Under the pieces are notes generated by a model. It was not told the DNA's origin and searched no databases. It saw only the letters and a program-made list of their open reading frames with translations. From contig CM076959.1 in assembly GCA_039566865.1 (NCBI GenBank), forward strand, positions 15,297,501 through 15,361,500: 64,000 bases of DNA, in the 5' to 3' direction. Below, in pieces: positions 60,301 to 64,000 of this stretch. Position numbers and translations under genes: made by a program. This stretch comes from Aurelia coerulea (lineage: Eukaryota > Cnidaria > Scyphozoa > Semaeostomeae > Ulmaridae). Numbering within the stretch: position 1 is the stretch's first letter; each line of letters starts with the position of its first letter.

Positions 60301-62070
60301 TAGATAGTAGGCTTGAATTAGCTCTTATTTTATAGCTATTTTTATATGTAATGCCTACTTTAAATAAATTGATAATAATAATAATAATAATAATAATAAA
60401 TTTGGGTCTGTTGTGGAGTTATCATCAGTTCTGCGTGATGGGGGTGAAATCAACACTGTAGACGTTTCCACCGCATGAATGAAAAAAGTCCGGACTGATT
60501 ACCTTAGTCTCTTGTTTCCCCATACTCTTTGACTTGATGATGTCGTCGTTTAGGTCGACAGAGACTCGTCAATCTCGAACCCAGAGTATCATGTGCGCTT
60601 AAGGGAAGCTCAAGACACTGATAGCCCTGGAATCGAGGTTGGAGACTCATAGTATCACTCTGAAAACCTGATCCTATTTAGGCCCTCCCATTTCATTCAT
60701 TTTCATTTTGAAATTGTTTACCCAGGGTACAAATTCAGTATAAATACTGTTTTACAATTGGCCCTCCAAAAAAATTACTTACAAAATTAAAAAATTATAT
60801 ACTACAAAATTTACAATAAAAAGGGCGGAATACGTCAAAATTAAAGATATATAAATTTACAGCGATACACCTCCATATATAAAAGGTTTAATTTTCATTG
60901 ATTTTGGACTTGAAGGCATTGATTGAGGGAGCCATCTTTGTATCCAAATCAAGACTGTTCCAAAGACTGGCCCCACGACTGTTCCAAAGACTGGTCCCAC
61001 ACTCTTTCTGTTATCCAGTCCGATTGCGAGATTTGGTAAAGAACAATGGGTTCTCGAACTTTGATTTGATTGACACAACTGATTAGATTCGAACGCAGTT
61101 GCTGCAGAGACTGGCTGCGTATGAAAATGCGCAGTTCCGTTGAAAATAAACTATATTGATTTAGGCCCGATCGGAGATTATCTGTAGATTCTTAGGTCCA
61201 ATTTGCTTACATCGTTCTTGCTTCCTACGAGAAATTGTTCATACCTTACTGGCAGTACCTTTAACCGTTCCATGGCATTTATTGTATTTTGGGTGGACTG
61301 GTCAGCAGGCTAGCATTGACCGCGGTTTTCTCGTTGTTCAGGTTTCTAGGTCGAGACGCAAGAATAGAAAGCTGAGTGGTAGCAATCCTTACAAGAAATC
61401 AACGAGGACATCTCAAAATGACAATACCGCTATTGGATGCAACGAAAATACAAGCCTCCTTTGTGGAGCTGAGGGGTGAGTTTGGTAGATGTAGTGATTT
61501 GCAGAGCATTGACTTCTCTGCTCTGTCTGCAGGTCGTTCTGTTTAGATTACAGTAAAAATCTGCAGGCAAGGACATAAGAAAATACAATCTAATTAATGT
61601 GATAGGCAGTCTATCAATGGCGATAATTGCGATGCTTTAAAGGCATTGAGTCGTGATAAATAGACCTCCTTTGCCGTGTATCATGTGACCCATGTGAGAA
61701 AGATCAATTATCACTCCCAACAAGCTAAAAGAATCTGCTGTTGCACAATGCGTTTCATGTGATCACTTTCATTTCAAATGAACGTTAGCCAATCAGATGC
61801 GCCATGCAGAATCATGAGTCAGCAAATTCTGAAAGATAGGGTATACCTTGCCGTCTTATACTGATTCAATTCCTTCAATTGCCTAAGCCAGTCTTAACTC
61901 TTAGTCAATTAGGTCAGTCTTAACTCGTGAAATTCATCGGGCATGGTTACATTGTCGTGTTTCCCTTGTTTTGCAGCACATTCAAACTTACAAATACATC
62001 TACATTAGGCCATGGAGTCATCCACTCAAAGGACAGTGATGGAAAATCAAGTTCATGCGTGATGATGTAA
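42431..62070 (+). CDS. DH-PH Rho guanine nucleotide exchange factor, ARHGEF39-like, CaaX-tailed
   Basis: Exons: 42431-42493, 42857-42949, 43722-43937, 45451-45569, 46158-46228, 47297-47428, 47935-47969, 50549-50631, 53862-53961, 55145-55233, 55771-55921, 57059-57476, 59829-60082, 61342-61475, 61977-62070; 683 codons plus TAA, all phases closing. The DH domain (about 30-220) has the CR1 helix IVNEIIESERSYQSHLQLL and the hallmark ALLITPIQRIPRYKLLLDTL. The PH domain (about 233-334) includes FLREGMLSK, RMFFLFNDILIYAK and ARSWVKDIKNAI. It should load GTP on Rho-family GTPases at membranes. PH details resemble ARHGEF39, but the human protein (about 335 aa by recall) lacks the 300-residue basic tail (NRKRK, KKPRK) that ends CVMM, a CaaX box. 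The start is uncertain: the frame is open back to an acceptor-like ttttag at 42407, so an earlier exon may exist. Introns 8 and 11 carry the Penelope palindrome and a hAT MITE. Confidence 0.88.
42857..42949 (+). CDS. RhoGEF exon 2 (DH CR1)
   Basis: Encodes ERSATRKRKKIVNEIIESER and the following SYQSHLQLLIS, the first DH helix with the conserved E-x-x-Y spacing. Phase 0 on both sides. Confidence 0.88.
43990..44400 (-). mobile_element. LINE RT C-terminal fragment with ATT tail
   Basis: Minus-strand frame 44176-44391 reads EKYGDLKREVATMWGMKKV and VIPVVIGALG...KIGI...LLGTGRILRKVLE, a pattern found at the C-terminus of many non-LTR RT proteins. The (ATT)n/(ATC)n at 43999-44081 is its 3' tail. Confidence 0.75.
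44410..44515 (-). mobile_element. LINE 3' tail, reverse orientation
   Basis: (ATT)n at 44412-44465 is followed by the reverse complement of the same untranslated tail as at 4080-4150 (AGCTGTAATTTAGCTA). No coding part. Confidence 0.6.
45451..45569 (+). CDS. RhoGEF exon 4 (DH CR3)
   Basis: Ends ALLITPIQRIP with a split arginine completed by exon 5 (46158-46228), which supplies YKLLLDTLLEKTTPDHPDY. This is the most diagnostic DH block. Confidence 0.9.
45855..46135 (+). mobile_element. LINE 3' fragment
   Basis: A frame reading GLYIFRGPKIWNQLEPDTKQ and APSLATFERRRILAMARIP is an RT C-terminus, followed by a short UTR and AAATAAAAATGAAAATGAAATG. It ends about 20 bases before RhoGEF exon 5. Confidence 0.75.
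46885..47185. mobile_element. Dispersed 300-bp repeat, copy 1
   Basis: Contains GTAAACAAATCCGTAAACT, TTGTTTGGTGGCTTCACCCA and TGTGTGATATCACCTTT, ending CCCCTTTAA. Copy 2 lies at 50752-51055 in the same orientation, with partial copies at 54935-55080 and 24080-24130. Probably a TTAA-ended MITE. Confidence 0.75.
49340..49835 (+). mobile_element. LINE fragment, same family as 3105-4180
   Basis: Frame 49388-49672 aligns with the earlier copy (SNSVSVHQRNLQLLQSEIYK versus SNSVPIHVRNLQLLMTEIFK), then the shared 3' tail and an ATT-rich end. Confidence 0.8.
50752..51055. mobile_element. Dispersed 300-bp repeat, copy 2
   Basis: Roughly 90 percent identical by eye to 46885-47185; lies immediately right of RhoGEF exon 8. 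Confidence 0.75.
51329..51359. repeat. TA microsatellite
   Basis: About 15 TA units lie just left of the Penelope palindrome. A matching TA run (53250-53270) sits at the other end. Confidence 0.9.
51427..51509 (-). ncRNA. Hammerhead ribozyme, Penelope type (left arm)
   Basis: Mirror of the motif at 53138-53220. The core TCTTCAG (plus strand, 51481-51487) is CTGAAGA on the minus strand. Stem I carries one extra mismatch (51500) compared with the right copy. Confidence 0.75.
51625..52313 (-). CDS. Penelope-like GIY-YIG endonuclease fragment (left copy)
   Basis: Encodes a zinc-finger-like CKDKRCETCKQIVVC, then DCIYIISCNGCGDKYIGE (the GIY-YIG core) and TLRHRAALHR, ending NYFIIKYKPALNR. It lacks the RT. 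The first residues (from 52368) read across the palindrome centre and are not element sequence. Confidence 0.88.
52334..53022 (+). CDS. Penelope-like GIY-YIG endonuclease fragment (right copy)
   Basis: Mirror copy of the left fragment; the two translations are identical from FKKAREIPQEQ to the stop, which implies recent origin or gene conversion between the arms. Confidence 0.88.
53138..53220 (+). ncRNA. Hammerhead ribozyme, Penelope type (right arm)
   Basis: CTGAAGA (53160-53166); stem II GTCTG/CAGAC closed by the CGTGAA loop (53167-53182); GAAA (53183-53186); a 2-bp stem III AC/GT with a TA loop; predicted cut after GTA (53192). Stem I starts C-G, G-C and continues after an internal loop as GTTGATGTACG (53138-53148) pairing with CGTTACGTCTCAAC (53207-53220). 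All invariant core positions are present. Family knowledge: hammerheads with very short stem III are described in Penelope-like elements. Confidence 0.8.
53271..53437. mobile_element. Hairpin element with hammerhead-like loop
   Basis: Arms 53271-53328 and 53380-53437 are complementary (AAAATGGATACCATAAGTGC with its reciprocal, few mismatches). On the minus strand the loop reads CTGATGA, a 3-bp stem with a U-U closing mismatch, GAAA, then GGCC-type 2-bp stem III. It abuts the Penelope palindrome at the TA repeat. Confidence 0.65.
53614..53641. repeat. ACACC minisatellite
   Basis: About five CACAC/CACTC units. Confidence 0.8.
53862..53961 (+). CDS. RhoGEF exon 9 (PH middle)
   Basis: Encodes TYTCRGVFPLINCLIEQVMG and GTRGPSEGGALFK, matching the ARHGEF39 PH pattern of a hydrophobic strand followed by a G/P-rich loop. 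It follows the 3.2-kb intron with the Penelope palindrome. Confidence 0.85.
53975..54380. repeat. Cluster of shuffled short duplications
   Basis: Phrases such as TTGAGATGTTTGAGTGAATATT, AGATGTTCCAAGATGTT, GGCAATAAAGAT and CTTGAGGCCTTG recur three or more times at irregular spacing directly after RhoGEF exon 9. No single period; looks like repeated template switching. Confidence 0.7.
55962..56025 (+). mobile_element. tRNA-derived SINE head (weak)
   Basis: TGGCTCAGTGGTAACACGC fits a pol III A box and GGTTTGAGTCC fits a B box with one mismatch, about 35 bases apart. Lies in RhoGEF intron 11. No clear tail. Confidence 0.45.
56629..56787. mobile_element. hAT-type MITE with exact target duplication
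   Basis: 159 bp bounded by CAGTGGCGGACAC and its reciprocal GTGTCCGCCACTG. Both flanks read AACTTTGG (56621-56628 and 56788-56795), the 8-bp duplication of hAT transposons. No coding capacity. Confidence 0.9.
57059..57476 (+). CDS. RhoGEF exon 12 (basic tail)
   Basis: Largest exon, 139 codons of a basic, unstructured-looking tail with NLS-like NRKRK and KKPRKVE. The donor GAAG|gtattt joins in phase to 59829. If the donor is ignored, the frame ends at TAA 57494-57496, six codons on, giving a shorter isoform without the CaaX box. Confidence 0.8.
58718..59508. mobile_element. TA-flanked fold-back MITE
   Basis: Termini CCGGGTGTCTCAAAAAAAAG and a near-reciprocal ending CTGAGACCCCGG, flanked by TA on both sides. 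The arms extend about 220 bp (GACCACCAAACATCGGAGAT with its reciprocal). Relative of the 9612-10143 family. RhoGEF intron 12. Confidence 0.8.
60190..60400 (+). mobile_element. LINE 3' tail with AAT repeat
   Basis: Untranslated tail like 4080-4180, ending in about eight AAT units (60377-60400). No coding part. Confidence 0.6.
60690..61045 (-). mobile_element. LINE 3' fragment, minus strand
   Basis: Minus-strand frame SLWNSLDLDTKMAPSINAFK then a stop is an RT C-terminus. The block ACTGTTCCAAAGACTGG is tandemly duplicated (24-bp period, near 60954-60995). The tail has AAAATGAAAATGAATGAAA like 46110-46135. Confidence 0.7.
61977..62070 (+). CDS. RhoGEF terminal exon (CaaX)
   Basis: Acceptor ttttgcag|CA completes a glycine codon with the GG of exon 14. 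The frame ends SDGKSSSCVMM then TAA. A cysteine fourth from the end, two small or aliphatic residues and a final methionine form a typical farnesylation box, preceded by serines and a lysine. Confidence 0.75.
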
Positions 62071-64000
62071 ACATAACATGGACAGCTTCGATTTTTTATT
62101 GGATGTAAGTAATCAGTTATGGGTGTAATTATTCATAAAATTTGCTTTTAAGTTTCGCTTCAGAACCAATAACTTTGTTTTAGAACCCATACCAAATGAC
62201 CCAAAAACATAACAATCTGAGACACCAAATGGAATGATCGACCGAATTGAGTAATTCAAACGTTTTTAACTAGCTATATGGCCAAGTTACATCGCTACTA
62301 TTTTTGCCATCCTATCGACATTACAAACGAGAGAAAATACGGATTTTAAGAAACAAGGCAGATCTGAAACCGGTCAGAAGTCATAAAAAACATAGGACCG
62401 ATTTCTATCAGCAATTTTGTTGGAACCTGGTACCTTAAGATTTGGTTACGGCACCATACCAAAGTCAAAAGACACCCAGACAAAAACATGATACATTTAT
62501 GCGGAAATCACTTTTTCCAACTCAAATACTCCAACGGCGGCTTCTTCAAAGGAGACTTACTTAATGAACTTTGTCTGAAGATGGAGTTTATTCAAAGGTG
62601 GTGGCTTAATCGAGGAGTTACGGTACAAACAAGCACAGAGAAGATGCTTCTGCTATTCAGCACTATCGCCTGTGCTGGCCTGACTTCCAGTGTGAAACAG
62701 ATCCTAGTATCCGCATTTAATCGTTTATTATATAAACGAACTAATATATTTAATAGTAATTTAGTTTATGATATTTTGTATGCAATGGCCAGGGAGTTGT
62801 CATTGTCTTTTGCTCCCCCTGGCATCGTTCTCGTAGTGTTGTGCAGTAGCTCATGTGTAGTGTTTTACGTACCCTGTTTATTTCATCCTTATTGAATATA
62901 TAGGTATAAATACATATAAAAGACTGAATGCATTTTTCTGATTCACCCAATAGATGGAGCTCTTATCTCGTATGGAACTCAAAATTTTGTTTAAGACTGC
63001 AAAGTTATCATGTTTTTGCAGCGAAGCTGCATGATAGATTGCTATGTCAAGATTCACCAGCCTCGGGTCTGTTTCAAAAGGAGGCCACTGCATGGGGGGT
63101 GCTTTAATCACACAATCATGAAACATAAAAGGAAATGGTAACGACGCCTTCTTAATCTGTTTCTTATTGTGTGGAAATGTGGATGTATCTGATTTCAATT
63201 GTCGTAAAGAACAGCTGTCAATGATAATTGAAGTTGTCAGTTCCTAATGAACAATAATGAAAGCAGAAGCTGAATTGCTTTTGAGATGGGACGGGGGAGA
63301 CGGAAATTACTGATGTTTTAATGTCAAGAATACAAAACTGACTACTGACTGCAAATACGAGGGTAGCCTACATGTTACACATAGGCTAGAACGAGGGCGC
63401 CAGACGGGCGACTTGTAGTGCCAACAAAGCGAGAAAGGCCTTAATCAACTTTTTTCTAGTTGTTGGTTCAGTTTGTTTTCGCAGCACTCACTGACTGATG
63501 TTAGTTCTATTATCAAAAGCTATTACCCAAAAGAAGGTTTCTTGCACCGTTATTTCATTGTTTCTCTCCCGGCAGAACAAAGTGACAACATCTATCCAAT
63601 TTATTTGGTCCTAGACACACAAATAAAAAAAGAAAGTTAAAAATCAGCAAAATAATCAAAATTTTTGGCAATTTTCCATAGTAAGCAAATTATTTTTTAC
63701 ATATAGGGTATGCTAACCATTTGTTATATTACGCACATAAATTAGTCTCCTGCGTATCGTTTCTTTGCATAAATCGTTTCCGTTTATATTGATGTAGTAT
63801 TTTTATATCTATTTGTGAATATACCTACACTTTGAGTACATTAGTTGCAGTCCTGCCTTTGCTTATTATCTCTTTGCAAGCTCCCTACGCTATCTTTAAG
63901 GGGTTTTGTAGTCATATTGTATGAACGCATGGGTTGTAAATTTTACCTTTTTAAGAACTGTATTGATTTTAGAAAAGTCGTTTTTTATCGAGTCACCTGT
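62071..64000. other. RhoGEF 3' flank
   Basis: Presumably 3' UTR then intergenic. AATAAA occurs at 63621 but is far from the stop. The open frame 62488-62895 has no motif and no supporting context. Confidence 0.35.

Noticed and set aside
62488..62895. 135-codon open frame after the RhoGEF stop
   Set aside because: No domain, no good start context and no homologous pattern; likely chance.

Overview
This is eukaryotic, intron-rich, AT-rich DNA from an invertebrate. An anthozoan cnidarian (coral or sea anemone) is my best guess. The guess rests on the LINE C-terminal fragments (3105-4180, 49340-49835 and others), whose protein pattern and 3' tails resemble elements I associate with cnidarian genomes, and on the many hairpin MITEs. 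No species can be named. Most of the window is introns and transposon debris; four protein-coding genes can be read through it.

Layout. (1) 1-4840: no host gene recognised; a 1.4-kb fold-back (825-2206) and a LINE remnant. (2) 4841-6350, + strand: the last two exons of an RNF141-type RING E3 ligase. (3) 10858-36381, - strand: a complete 22-exon DNA topoisomerase III-beta gene (TOP3B, 891 aa). Every splice phase closes, and it carries the Toprim acidic triad, the catalytic tyrosine, the zinc ribbons and an RGG tail. Its introns hold a nearly intact CR1-type LINE open reading frame (33085-35465), several fold-back MITEs, tandem repeats and a hammerhead-like motif. (4) 40382-41610, - strand: a two-exon THAP-domain protein (219 aa). 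(5) 42431-62070, + strand: a 15-exon DH-PH RhoGEF most like ARHGEF39, 683 aa from the first visible ATG, with a long basic C-terminal tail ending in a CaaX box (CVMM). Genes 4 and 5 are divergent, and the 820 bp between their start codons carries a CRE and two YY1-type sites. (6) 62071-64000: nothing recognised.

The most striking structure is a near-perfect 1.86-kb palindrome (51394-53253) in an intron of the RhoGEF gene. It consists of two head-to-head, 5'-truncated Penelope-like element copies. Each encodes the same GIY-YIG endonuclease region, and each carries a hammerhead ribozyme with a two-base-pair stem III. The same stem III layout recurs at 53271-53437 and 30130-30167. Inverted repeats are unusually dense throughout the window, and several of them abut splice sites of TOP3B.

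The four host genes are not an operon and share no obvious pathway: ubiquitin ligation, DNA/RNA topology, a DNA-binding THAP protein and Rho GTPase activation. All gene names come from remembered family patterns; no database search was run.
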